Of a DNA stretch of 64,000 nt, positions 50,893 to 59,747 are shown piece by piece. The DNA is taken from positions 124,001-188,000 of the forward strand of contig NZ_MRCM01000003.1 of NCBI RefSeq assembly GCF_002303885.1. The letters are read 5' to 3'. Made by a program: the position numbers and the translations under genes. This DNA comes from Flavobacterium sp. ACN2. Lineage in GTDB: Bacteria > Bacteroidota > Bacteroidia > Flavobacteriales > Flavobacteriaceae. The notes beneath the pieces were generated by a model. That model saw only the letters and a program-made list of their open reading frames with translations, was not told the DNA's origin and did not search any database. Each line of letters opens with the position of its first letter. The first letter of the stretch is position 1.

Positions 50893-51856
50893 AAGTGTTT
50901 AAATTGAATTCGTCTAAATCGTAAAATATAATTTCGTTTGGCTTTTCAACAAGATTATCTTGCAAATCTTCTGCCATTTCTTTTAAATCTTTTGGTTTTA
51001 TTTCCTCTATTTTCAAGAGATCGTTTTCTTCATAAAAAACACCATTTTTATAATTGGAATGTTTTACCCTGAAAAAAATCGGAGTTGTTTTTTCAAAATT
51101 GGAATTTTTTTCTAGTTCTCTACTATTCATTTTAGAACGAAGTCCGATCACTTTATTATTTCTAATATGAACTCCCCAAGAATAAATTGGAAAGGCAAAA
51201 TCTAAATGAAGCGGATATCTTTTTAAACTTTTAAGATATCGGTCTGCCACTTTCTTATCGTAAATAGAATTTAGAGAATCGGGCGCAATTGATCCCATAT
51301 TGTAATACATCAAAACTCCAGAATCGACATTTGGAATTTTTGTTTTTTTGAAATATTTCACCTGATGCAATCGAATGGTGGCTGAAAGTTTCTTCTGCGA
51401 AAGCTTTTTAAAAACTTCTATAAATTTCAGATAATTCTCTTTACTCTTTAAAGTCCAATCGCAATCAATTTGAATTTCTTGACACGCAATTTTATTTTTA
51501 GAATTGATTTGTTCTATAAAATCAAAGGTTTTTTGCGCCAAATCCTTTACATCAAGATTAGGCTGGAGCATGACTTTGTTCTGAATAAAAACAACTGGAA
51601 CAATAGCATATTCTTTTGGATTTTCTTCAAAACGAACAGGACTGATGGGAATCGGAAAATTAGATTCTGGATGAATTCCAATATCAAAATACCTTACATA
51701 AAGTTTCTGTACATTGTTTTCCTTCAATGCTTCTTTTTCCGTTTCAGAAAATTTGAAGATTGTTTTCCAGTAATAAAAGGAGATTACGGGTTTTTCACTT
51801 TTAGTGCATGACAACATTAAAAAGAGAAACAAAACTGGGAAAAATCGCTTGAACAA
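50852..51856 (-). CDS. Hypothetical lipoprotein with TIM-barrel-like segments
   Basis: 334 residues with a lipoprotein signal ending LFLMLSC. The start must be TTG at 51856: an in-frame stop lies two codons upstream and no ATG precedes the signal peptide. Segments IACQEIQIDCDWTLKS and SATIRLHQVKYFKKTKIP, with LMYYNMGS, resemble TIM-barrel DUF3142-like proteins, so a glycoside-hydrolase-like fold is possible but unproved. It is translationally coupled to the 786-aa secreted protein (41-bp overlap). Confidence 0.68.
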   Translation of the reverse strand: MFKRFFPVLFLFLMLSCTKSEKPVISFYYWKTIFKFSETEKEALKENNVQKLYVRYFDIGIHPESNFPIPISPVRFEENPKEYAIVPVVFIQNKVMLQPNLDVKDLAQKTFDFIEQINSKNKIACQEIQIDCDWTLKSKENYLKFIEVFKKLSQKKLSATIRLHQVKYFKKTKIPNVDSGVLMYYNMGSIAPDSLNSIYDKKVADRYLKSLKRYPLHLDFAFPIYSWGVHIRNNKVIGLRSKMNSRELEKNSNFEKTTPIFFRVKHSNYKNGVFYEENDLLKIEEIKPKDLKEMAEDLQDNLVEKPNEIIFYDLDEFNLNTYEKNTFKQIISCF

Positions 51857-52020
51857 AACTTAGGAAAATTACATTTTAATTCAAAAGTAAGAAATTATAG
51901 CATTTTAAACACTAAAATTTTTGAAGATTTCCAAAAGTCGCAAATCCTAATAAATGGATAAAAAATTTCAATTAAAGCAAATATAATCGTTATTTTGTGC
52001 AATCAAATTGAAAAACCGTT

Positions 52021-53709
52021 ATGTTGAAAGACACCTTAAAATACATTGCATTTGTAATTCTAATATCCATGATAAGCTGCGCCAAAAGAGGCAGCATTAC
52101 CGGCGGTTTAAAAGATACGTTACCTCCTGTTTTGGTATCTAGTTTTCCTAAAAACTTTACAACCGATTTTAAAGGAAACACTATTACTTTAAATTTTGAT
52201 GAATATATCAAACTTAAAAACACCAATAAACAGCTAATTATTTCTCCTCCTTTAAAAAATGAGCCATTAATCACGCCTCAGAATGTTAGCAAATTTATAA
52301 AGATTGAGCTTCGAGACACTTTACAGCCCAACACAACTTATAGTTTAAATTTTGGGCAAGCCATTCAGGATAACAACGAAGGAAATGCTTTAAATCAGTT
52401 CAAGTATATTTTCTCAACAGGATCGCACATTGATTCACTTAAATTAAACGGAAAGATCAAAGATTCGTACGGAAAGTATGTTGACAATTTCGTTTCTGTA
52501 ATGTTATATGAAGTAAATGATAAATTTAAAGATTCTACCATTTACAAAGAGTTTCCGCGCTACATTACGAATACTTTGGACAGTATGCGAACTTTTCAGT
52601 TTGAAAATTTAAGAGAAGGAAAATATCTTTTGGTAGCCTTAAAAGATAAAGGTTCAAATAATAAATTTAATCCAAAAGATGATAAAATTGGATTTTTGAA
52701 AAGCTACATCACAATTCCGTCGGACACGGTTTATGAGGTGGAGCTATTTAAAGAAACGTTGCCATTAAAAGCCTTCAAACCTATTCAGGCTTCAGGAAAC
52801 CGTTTGTTTCTTCCTTATGAAGGAAAACAGGATTTCAAAAATTCAAAACCAAAAATTACACTTAAAAATGGTGACGAAGTTCTTGAAACTATCGTAACGC
52901 AGTTTCCTAAAAAAGATTCGCTTCAAGTTTGGTACAAACCAATAAAAGCCGATTCGCTATCAATGGAAGTTGAAAAAGGAGATTATAAAAAAAGATTTTC
53001 GTTCAAGATTAAAGCCTTGAAAAAAGATACTCTAAATATTAAAGCGGTACAAAACGGCCAAATTAATTTTAGAGAACGTTTTACTTTGGAAACCGAAACT
53101 CCATTGGTAAAATTTGACAAATCTAAAATCGCTTTGGTTAATAAAGATTCTGTTGCTGTTCCTTATACAACAGAATATGACGAATTTGAACAGAAATTAT
53201 ATTTCGATTTCAAGAAAGAGCCTTTGGACAAATATAGTTTCACTTTCTTACCAGGTGCTTTGACCGATTTTTATGAAAAAACAAATGATACTTTATCTTA
53301 TAAACTCAGCACTAAAGAACATGCCGATTACGGAAATCTGATATTGACTCTTAAAAATGTCAAACGTTTTCCTATAATTGTTGAATTGACCAATAAAAAA
53401 GGAGATGTAGTGTTGGCCGACGGATATTCGGAAGGGGCAACTACTTTAGAATTCAACCTATTGCAACCTGATGTTTTTACTGTACGCATTATTTATGACG
53501 ACAATAAAAACAAACAATACGACACTGGTAATTTCTTAGAAAAGAAATACGCAGAAGAAGTATTTTATAATCAAGAAGAATTTGATGTCCGAGCCAATTG
53601 GGATCGGAACGAAACAATCGACTTGGGCATTCCTTTTAATCCAGAAGTGGAGAAGAAAGAAGACGATAAAAAGAAAAAAGAAGCAGAAAAGAAACGAAAA
53701 GCTTTTTAA
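52021..53709 (+). CDS. Ig-like domain lipoprotein
   Basis: 562 residues. Lipoprotein signal ends at IISMISC-like (MISCAKRGS). The next 100 residues form a Bacterial Ig-like (Big_5) domain with PPVLVSSFPKN-TLNFDEYIKL and QPNTTYSLNFG. The rest is beta-rich with prealbumin-like segments, ending in a Glu/Lys-rich tail (EKKEDDKKKKEAEK). A surface-exposed protein of Bacteroidota; function unknown. It converges with the amidohydrolase, with stop codons overlapping by four bases. Confidence 0.85.
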   Translation: MLKDTLKYIAFVILISMISCAKRGSITGGLKDTLPPVLVSSFPKNFTTDFKGNTITLNFDEYIKLKNTNKQLIISPPLKNEPLITPQNVSKFIKIELRDTLQPNTTYSLNFGQAIQDNNEGNALNQFKYIFSTGSHIDSLKLNGKIKDSYGKYVDNFVSVMLYEVNDKFKDSTIYKEFPRYITNTLDSMRTFQFENLREGKYLLVALKDKGSNNKFNPKDDKIGFLKSYITIPSDTVYEVELFKETLPLKAFKPIQASGNRLFLPYEGKQDFKNSKPKITLKNGDEVLETIVTQFPKKDSLQVWYKPIKADSLSMEVEKGDYKKRFSFKIKALKKDTLNIKAVQNGQINFRERFTLETETPLVKFDKSKIALVNKDSVAVPYTTEYDEFEQKLYFDFKKEPLDKYSFTFLPGALTDFYEKTNDTLSYKLSTKEHADYGNLILTLKNVKRFPIIVELTNKKGDVVLADGYSEGATTLEFNLLQPDVFTVRIIYDDNKNKQYDTGNFLEKKYAEEVFYNQEEFDVRANWDRNETIDLGIPFNPEVEKKEDDKKKKEAEKKRKAF

Positions 53710-54473
53710 AACTTAATTTCAAACTGATCTCTATCGCTTAAAAAGTCTAATTTTTTACGCGTTTCATACATGGTGTTTTTGTCTAATTCTACGACAAAGA
53801 CACCATTTTTTTCTTGTGGCTCTAAAATATAATTGCCCAAAAAATCTATTGCTTGAGAATGGCCAATATGTTCGTAATCGTGAGCATCGTTACCAATTCT
53901 GTTTACCCCAACCACATAAGAAAGATTTTCTATCGCACGTGCTTTTAGCAAAGCATCCCAAGCATTGGTACGTACTTTTGGCCAATTGGCAACATACAAA
54001 ATAAGGTCGTAGTTTTCTACATTACGCACAAAAACTGGAAATCTCAAATCGTAACAAACCTGCAGACATATTTTCCAATCTAGATAATCTATAATTACCT
54101 TTTTATTTCCGCAGGTATACACTTTGTCTTCGCCAGCGAGAGAAAAGGAATGCCTTTTATCGTAATACTGAAATTCGCCTGACGGAAAAACAAAAAACAT
54201 TCTATTATAAAACTTCTCGTTTTCTGTGATGACAACACTTCCTGTTACGGCAGCATTTTTTTGTTTTGCTTTCAATTTCATCCATTCAATCGTTTCTCCT
54301 TGCATCGTTTCGGCAACTTCAGAAGCATTCATTGTAAATCCGGTCGAAAACATTTCAGGAAGGACAATGAGATTGACTTCCGATTGAATTTCATCAATTT
54401 TCAAATCAAAATTTTCTCTGTTTTTACTGGCATCTTGCCAAAAAAGATCGGCTTGGATTAAAGCAATTTTCAT
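53706..54473 (-). CDS. Omega-amidase-like carbon-nitrogen hydrolase
   Basis: 255-residue nitrilase-superfamily enzyme. The catalytic Glu is in VLPEMFSTGF, the Lys in YYDKRHSF, and the Cys in LQVCYDLRFP near residue 143. It is closest to YafV/Nit2-type omega-amidases that hydrolyse alpha-ketoglutaramate and related omega-amides. Substrate should be treated as inferred. It converges on the Ig-like lipoprotein gene and is divergent from the GntP permease gene by 182 bp. Confidence 0.88.
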   Translation of the reverse strand: MKIALIQADLFWQDASKNRENFDLKIDEIQSEVNLIVLPEMFSTGFTMNASEVAETMQGETIEWMKLKAKQKNAAVTGSVVITENEKFYNRMFFVFPSGEFQYYDKRHSFSLAGEDKVYTCGNKKVIIDYLDWKICLQVCYDLRFPVFVRNVENYDLILYVANWPKVRTNAWDALLKARAIENLSYVVGVNRIGNDAHDYEHIGHSQAIDFLGNYILEPQEKNGVFVVELDKNTMYETRKKLDFLSDRDQFEIKF

Positions 54474-54548
54474 CTTATCAATTTTTATATAAAGGTAGAA
54501 AACATAAGCTTATCCATCCTTTATCTCTCAATAATTTTAACATTACAA

Positions 54549-54583
54549 TTGCAAAAAAAATGCAGTTTTTGCAAAAAAAATGC
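54549..54583 (+). promoter_or_regulatory. Operator-like direct repeats upstream of the GntP operon
   Basis: TTGCAAAAAAAATGC occurs at 54549-54563 and 54569-54583, an exact 15-bp direct repeat spaced 20 bp. It lies 20 bp upstream of the -7 box. A DeoR-type regulator at 58814 is the obvious candidate to bind it. Confidence 0.45.
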
Positions 54584-54602
54584 GACATGTGGAATTATTT
54601 TA

Positions 54603-54610
54603 TATATTTG
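54603..54610 (+). promoter_or_regulatory. -7 box of the GntP operon
   Basis: TATATTTG, matching TAnnTTTG, 46 bp upstream of the permease ATG. Confidence 0.5.
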
Positions 54611-54655
54611 GAATTCCAACCACAATTATAACTAACTAAAAACCAACCACCAATC

Positions 54656-55975
54656 ATGAGCATTCTCATACTCACTGCATGCATTATTTTCTTGATTTTA
54701 CAGATTGCTTGGTTCAAAATTAATCCGTTTATCGCGTTTATCATTACCTCCCTTTTGGCTGCACTTTTTCTTGGTTTGCCAATAGAAACGATTTCTCCAG
54801 TTTTGCAAAAAGGTCTTGGCGAAATGCTCGGATCTATTACTTTAATTATTGTTTTTGGAACATGTATCGGAAAATTGGCCGTTTCGTCTGGAGCCGCAAA
54901 TGTAATCGCCAAAACAGTTATGAATTGGACGGGAAGAAAATACGTTCGTTTGGGTTTAATGATTACCGGATTTATAATCGGAATTCCGCTTTTTTACAGC
55001 GTTGGATTTGTACTTTTAGTTCCGCTGATTTTTTCTGTTGCGCATCAATTTAAATTATCAAAAGTATATTTAGGGATTCCAATGCTGGCTTCACTTTCTG
55101 TGGCACATGGTTTTCTTCCGCCTCATCCTTCACCAATGGCATTGAGCAGTATTTTAAAAGCAGATATCGGTTTGGTTTTAATTTACGGAATCATAGTCGC
55201 CATTCCAACCATTTTAATTGCAGGATTATGGTTTTCAACTCGTTTTAAAAACATCAAAACCGAATCGGATCATGAAATTTTAAATGTTGAAGAAATAACC
55301 AATCAAGGAAAATTACCAAGTTTTGGTTTGAGTTTATTCTCTGCTTTATTTCCCGTTTTCGGATTAACGATTACTTCTCTACTACCATTAATTTCAGATA
55401 ATGAAAAACTAATCGCTATCTGCAAAATTATTGGAGACCCTAGCATTATTATGCTTTTATCACTTCTTTTATGCACTTATACTTTAGGAATTAAAATGAA
55501 CAGAAGCATGTCATCTGTTATGGACGATTATACACAAGCGATAAAAGATGTTGCTTTAATTGTCCTAATTGTTGGTGGCGCGGGCTGTTTAAAAGAAGTT
55601 ATGATTGTAAGTGGCGTAAACGAAACCATTGTTGCTACTTTAAACCAAGTCAATATTCATCCGTTTTTATTAGCCTGGATGATGGCCGCCATCATTCGTA
55701 TTTGTGTTGGTTCGGCAACTGCTGCAGGTTTAATGACTGCGAGTGTTTTATTACCTTTACTACAATCTAATGATCTCGACCCCAATCTCTTTGTACTCTC
55801 TGTCGGTGCCGGAAGTTTAATGTGTTCGCATGTAAACGATCCGAGTTTCTGGATGTTCAAAGAATATTTCAATATCAGTCTAAAAGACACTTTTAAATCC
55901 TGGACCGTAATGGAATCTTTGGTTTCTGTTTTAGGAATTGTATTTATATTTATTTTAAACGCTTTAATACATTAA
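54656..55975 (+). CDS. GntP-family permease
   Basis: Inner-membrane gluconate:H+ symporter-like transporter, 439 residues and about 12-13 helices. The GntP pattern is seen: AHGFLPPHPSPMA near residue 162 and GSATAAGLMTASVLLPLL near residue 350. GntP proteins move sugar acids but some, such as YgbN or DsdX, transport D-serine or other compounds, and that matters here because the downstream genes act on D-amino acids and dipeptides. Four bp separate it from the RidA-family gene. Confidence 0.9.
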   Translation: MSILILTACIIFLILQIAWFKINPFIAFIITSLLAALFLGLPIETISPVLQKGLGEMLGSITLIIVFGTCIGKLAVSSGAANVIAKTVMNWTGRKYVRLGLMITGFIIGIPLFYSVGFVLLVPLIFSVAHQFKLSKVYLGIPMLASLSVAHGFLPPHPSPMALSSILKADIGLVLIYGIIVAIPTILIAGLWFSTRFKNIKTESDHEILNVEEITNQGKLPSFGLSLFSALFPVFGLTITSLLPLISDNEKLIAICKIIGDPSIIMLLSLLLCTYTLGIKMNRSMSSVMDDYTQAIKDVALIVLIVGGAGCLKEVMIVSGVNETIVATLNQVNIHPFLLAWMMAAIIRICVGSATAAGLMTASVLLPLLQSNDLDPNLFVLSVGAGSLMCSHVNDPSFWMFKEYFNISLKDTFKSWTVMESLVSVLGIVFIFILNALIH

Positions 55976-55979
55976 AATC

Positions 55980-56447
55980 ATGAGTTTAAATCCGCAAGAA
56001 AAATTCGAAAGCCTAGGTTTGTCACTTCCCCCTGCTCCACAGCCTTTAGGAATTTACAAACCCTATTTAGTAGACGGCAAATACTTGTATCTTTCAGGAC
56101 ACGGACCTGTACAAGACGATAAATCATTAATCATCGGACGCATTGGAGAAGATATGGATATTGAAGCAGGAAAATTAGCAGCAAGACAAGTTGGACTAAC
56201 TATGCTTTCTACCATCGTAACCAATTTTGGAAGCTTAAGCAAAGTAAAAAGAGTGATCAAAGTTCTCGGAATGGTGAATTGCACTTCTGATTTCTTAAAA
56301 CATCCGTATGTAATTAATGGATGCAGCGAATTATTTGTAGAAGTTTGGGGGCAAGAAAACGGAATCGGAGTAAGAAGCGCAGTCGGATTTGGTTCGCTTC
56401 CTGATAATATTCCTGTCGAAGTTGAAGCTCTTTTTGAATTGCACTAA
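55980..56447 (+). CDS. RidA-family (YjgF/UK114) protein
   Basis: 155 residues. RidA proteins hydrolyse reactive enamine/imine intermediates made by PLP enzymes, such as 2-aminoacrylate from serine. The catalytic Arg is likely in IGVRSAVG near residue 134, followed by GSLPDNIPVEVEALFE. The length and the N-terminal extension fit a Bacteroidota subgroup rather than the 128-residue archetype. It is placed directly before a PLP-dependent enzyme, as expected for this role. Confidence 0.9.
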   Translation: MSLNPQEKFESLGLSLPPAPQPLGIYKPYLVDGKYLYLSGHGPVQDDKSLIIGRIGEDMDIEAGKLAARQVGLTMLSTIVTNFGSLSKVKRVIKVLGMVNCTSDFLKHPYVINGCSELFVEVWGQENGIGVRSAVGFGSLPDNIPVEVEALFELH

Positions 56448-56468
56448 TTTTTTCCTAACACATTATTT

Positions 56469-56600
56469 TAAACACATAGAAACATAGGTTTATATTATTT
56501 GAATTTTTAAAGATTGAAATAAATGAGACAAGTCATTTTCTTATTAATGGAAAGTGAAACGCCTTAAACAGCCTCCAAAATCTATGTTTCTATGTGCTTA
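56469..56600. repeat. Long inverted repeat between ridA-like and D-TA-like genes
   Basis: TAAACACATAGAAACATAG (56469-56487) is inverted at 56582-56600 (CTATGTTTCTATGTGCTTA) with one mismatch. The 94-bp interior shows no ORF. It could form a long stem in the operon mRNA and may lower expression of the downstream genes. Confidence 0.7.
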
Positions 56601-56642
56601 AATAAAACTCAATGTTTTACAACTAGCTAAAAACCAAGAACC

Positions 56643-57734
56643 ATGCAAAAGAACTGGTGGGAAATAAAATCCGAAACTCTTATCGACACTCCGTTTTTAG
56701 CAGTTTACGAAGATCGAGTACGTCAAAATATCGAAAAGTTGATTTCTTATGTGAAAGGCGACACGCAAAGATTGCGTCCGCATATAAAAACACATAAAAA
56801 TGCCGAAGTTTTAGAGCTTTTTAAAATTTACAACATTAAGAAAATAAAATGCGCTACAATTTCGGAAGCAGAGCTTGCTGCAAATCAGCAAATTGAAGAC
56901 ATTCTTTTAGCGTATCAGCCTGTTGGATTAAAAGCGGAAAGATGGATTTCATTAATTAAAAAATTCCCTGAAACTCATTTTTCAACTATTGTAGACAATC
57001 TGAAAACAGCTTCAGATTTAAATGAAATTGCCAAAAGAAATAATCTGGTTCTTTCCGTTTATTTGGATTTAAATACAGGAATGAACCGAACTGGTTTTTC
57101 GATTTCAGAAAATTGGACAGGGTTAATTGATTCCATTTTACAATTAAAAAACATTCAATTTGAAGGAATCCATATTTATGACGGCCATATAAAAGGAACT
57201 GTTGAAGAAAGAAATTCAGAAGCTTCTAAGTCTTTTGAACAGATTATTAATAAAGCAGAAAACTTTAAAATTGTCGCTGGCGGTTCTAATACTTTTCCGT
57301 TTTATGCAGCGCAGGAAAATGTAGAATGCAGTCCGGGAACTTTTGTTTTTTGGGATTCGAATTATCAAATTCATTTATCCGAACAAGATTTCAAACCTGC
57401 TTTAGTAATCGTTGGAACTATTATTTCTAAACCAACTAAAAACACATTTTGCGTAGATATTGGTTATAAAGCCGTTTCATCTGAAAATCCGATTGACAAA
57501 AGATTGACCATTCTAAATGATGAAAATTTGATTCCAACCGCACATTCAGAAGAACATTTGATTCTTGAAAATAAAGGCCAAAACGAATATGAAATTGGCG
57601 ACATTATTTATGCTGGACCTTATCATGTCTGCCCGACTGTTGCTTTGTACGATAATCTTCAGGCAGTAAACAAAAAACAGCAAATTTACGCGCAATGGCC
57701 AGTTGGCGCCCGAGGCCGAAAAAATACTATTTAA
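56643..57734 (+). CDS. D-threonine aldolase/D-serine dehydratase-like PLP enzyme
   Basis: 363 residues with an alanine-racemase-type N-terminal barrel. The Schiff-base Lys is K49 in LRPHIKTHKN. C-terminal YHVCPTVALYD carries the His and Cys that bind zinc in D-serine dehydratases and D-threonine aldolases. Reaction is therefore cleavage of a D-beta-hydroxy amino acid or elimination of water from D-serine, which cannot be told apart by eye. The adjacent RidA protein fits the eliminating reaction, in which 2-aminoacrylate is formed. Confidence 0.88.
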   Translation: MQKNWWEIKSETLIDTPFLAVYEDRVRQNIEKLISYVKGDTQRLRPHIKTHKNAEVLELFKIYNIKKIKCATISEAELAANQQIEDILLAYQPVGLKAERWISLIKKFPETHFSTIVDNLKTASDLNEIAKRNNLVLSVYLDLNTGMNRTGFSISENWTGLIDSILQLKNIQFEGIHIYDGHIKGTVEERNSEASKSFEQIINKAENFKIVAGGSNTFPFYAAQENVECSPGTFVFWDSNYQIHLSEQDFKPALVIVGTIISKPTKNTFCVDIGYKAVSSENPIDKRLTILNDENLIPTAHSEEHLILENKGQNEYEIGDIIYAGPYHVCPTVALYDNLQAVNKKQQIYAQWPVGARGRKNTI

Positions 57735-57746
57735 ATTTTAAATCCT

Positions 57747-58817
57747 ATGTTTATACTAGATGCCCACTTAGATCTCAGCATGAATGCAATGGAATGGAAT
57801 CGAGATCTGAGAAACGATGTTCCGACTTTACGAAACTTAGAAAAAGGAATGACCGACAAACCAGATCGCGAACGCGCCACGGTTTCTTTTCCTGATCTTA
57901 GAAAAGGAAATATCGGAATTGTGGTCGCCACTCAAATTGCACGATTTGTAAAACCTGACAGCATAATTCCGGGGTGGAATTCTCCAGAACAAGCTTGGGC
58001 ACAAACACAAGGTCAACTTGCGTGGTATAAAAGCATGGAAGAAGCAGGAGAAATGACGCAGATTACAGACAAAAAATCGCTTTTAAATCATTTTAATGTA
58101 TGGAATGATGGAACTCCAAACGACAAAAAACCAATTGGATATATATTAAGTTTGGAAGGAGCCGATTCTATTATTAATGTTTCTTATCTCGAAAAAGCTT
58201 ATCATTACGGATTGAGAGCTGTTGGTCCTGCACATTATGGTCCAGGCCGATATGCAAACGGAACGGATGCAACTGGAAAAATGAATCAGAACGGAATTGA
58301 TTTGTTGAAAGAAATGGAGCGTTTAAATATTATTCTCGATGCAACGCATTTGTGCGACGATGCTTTTTGGCAGGCCTTGAATCATTTTAACGGCGCAGTT
58401 TGGGCAAGCCACAACAATTGCAGGGCTTTAGTTGATCATAATAGGCAATATAGCGATGAAATGATCCAAGCTTTAGTTTCAAGAGGAGCCGTTATTGGCG
58501 GTGCTTTAGATGCTTGGATGATGGTTCCAAATTGGGAAAGAGGAATTTCTGATCCTAAAAAAATGAATTGCAGCTTAGAAACTGCTTTTCAGCACATGGA
58601 TCATATTTGCCAGCTTGCGGGAAATGCAAATCATATCGGAATTGGTTCTGATTTGGATGGCGCTTTTGGAACAGAACAATGTCCGTATGATTTAGATACG
58701 ATTGCTGATTTACAAAAATTGGTTCTGATATTTAAAAATCATGGTTATTCTGATGAAGATTTAAAAAAGATCTTTCATCAAAATTGGATTGATTTTTTAG
58801 TAAAACATTGGGATTAG
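57747..58817 (+). CDS. Membrane dipeptidase (peptidase M19)
   Basis: 356 residues, zinc dipeptidase of the renal-dipeptidase fold. Metal ligands visible: DAHLDLSM (HxD) near residue 5, the bridging Glu in LSLEGADS, DATHLCDD and WASHNNCRAL. The GIGSDLDGAFG motif closes the site. M19 enzymes cleave dipeptides, including some with a D-residue at the C-terminus, which fits the D-amino-acid enzymes upstream. No signal peptide is visible, so it is probably cytosolic. It ends four bases into the convergent deoR-family gene. Confidence 0.92.
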   Translation: MFILDAHLDLSMNAMEWNRDLRNDVPTLRNLEKGMTDKPDRERATVSFPDLRKGNIGIVVATQIARFVKPDSIIPGWNSPEQAWAQTQGQLAWYKSMEEAGEMTQITDKKSLLNHFNVWNDGTPNDKKPIGYILSLEGADSIINVSYLEKAYHYGLRAVGPAHYGPGRYANGTDATGKMNQNGIDLLKEMERLNIILDATHLCDDAFWQALNHFNGAVWASHNNCRALVDHNRQYSDEMIQALVSRGAVIGGALDAWMMVPNWERGISDPKKMNCSLETAFQHMDHICQLAGNANHIGIGSDLDGAFGTEQCPYDLDTIADLQKLVLIFKNHGYSDEDLKKIFHQNWIDFLVKHWD

Positions 58818-59590
58818 ATCACAATCAGACTTGGAACGGCGCTTTTGTATTTCTGTAATTTTTCGTGATTGGGTTCTTCTTCGGTAATTACATAATTCAC
58901 TTCAGATAAATTAGCAATTTTCATTTTAAGAACTGTATTTAATTTTTCTGTAATAGTCAAAACTGCCGTTTTTTTAGAAGCCTGAATCATTGCTTTTTTT
59001 ACCTGAACGGTTTCCCAATCAGAATCAGAATAACCGCCGTCTACGTCTAAAGCATTTGTTCCTAAAACCAAAAGATCTGCTTTTATGTTGGCCAATTGAT
59101 GAAAAGCTTCTCCGCTCACACACATCTGACTATAAGAAGAAATGCTTCCGCCAATCATGATCGTTTTAATATTAGGTTTGTCTAAAAGCTGAACCGCAGT
59201 TAAAGCCGTAATCGTAAAAACAGTTAAATTAAGATCGTTTGGAATTAATCGGATGAACTCTCGAATGGTAGTTCCGCCATCAACAATTAAAACCATTCCG
59301 TCATGAAGAAGGCCAACCGCTTTTTGTGCAATAACTTGTTTAGCTTCGACAGCATAAGTCTGGTTTGATGAAGAATAGTGATATCCTTTTGTCATGGCGC
59401 CGCCTTTTACTTTAATTAAAAGTGCGTCAGCGTCAAGTTCATTAATATCACGACGAACAGTATCTTCGGAAACACCAAGTTTAGCCGAAAGAGTTTCAAA
59501 ACTCACACGCGTGTGCAAATTGATCTCTTTTAGAATATGATTTTTACGTTCTTCTTTACTGTAATTTAAAACTTCATTTTCAGTGCTCAT
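58814..59590 (-). CDS. DeoR-family transcriptional regulator
   Basis: 258 residues. An N-terminal winged HTH (FETLSAKLGVSEDTVRRDINELD near residues 32-54), then a DeoR sugar-phosphate-sensing domain with VDGGTTIREF, MIGGSISSY and LVLGTNALDVDGG. DeoR regulators usually repress catabolic operons and respond to a phosphorylated intermediate. It is convergent with the dipeptidase gene and divergent from the hexosaminidase gene, so both are candidate targets. Confidence 0.92.
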   Translation of the reverse strand: MSTENEVLNYSKEERKNHILKEINLHTRVSFETLSAKLGVSEDTVRRDINELDADALLIKVKGGAMTKGYHYSSSNQTYAVEAKQVIAQKAVGLLHDGMVLIVDGGTTIREFIRLIPNDLNLTVFTITALTAVQLLDKPNIKTIMIGGSISSYSQMCVSGEAFHQLANIKADLLVLGTNALDVDGGYSDSDWETVQVKKAMIQASKKTAVLTITEKLNTVLKMKIANLSEVNYVITEEEPNHEKLQKYKSAVPSLIVI

Positions 59591-59612
59591 GCCGATTGTT
59601 TTTTTCTAATTA

Positions 59613-59620
59613 CAAAAATA
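59613..59620 (-). promoter_or_regulatory. -7 box of the deoR-family gene
   Basis: On the minus strand TATTTTTG (59620-59613), matching TAnnTTTG, 23 bp before the regulator ATG. Confidence 0.4.
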
Positions 59621-59747
59621 AACATTTCATCAAATAATTCATCGAAACCAAAAGCCGTATTGGCAATAAAAATTTTCAATAAATTAGTTTAAAAGCATTT
59701 TAATGTTTTTAAAACTGTTTTTAATAAAAATCTAAAGTTTTTCTCCT

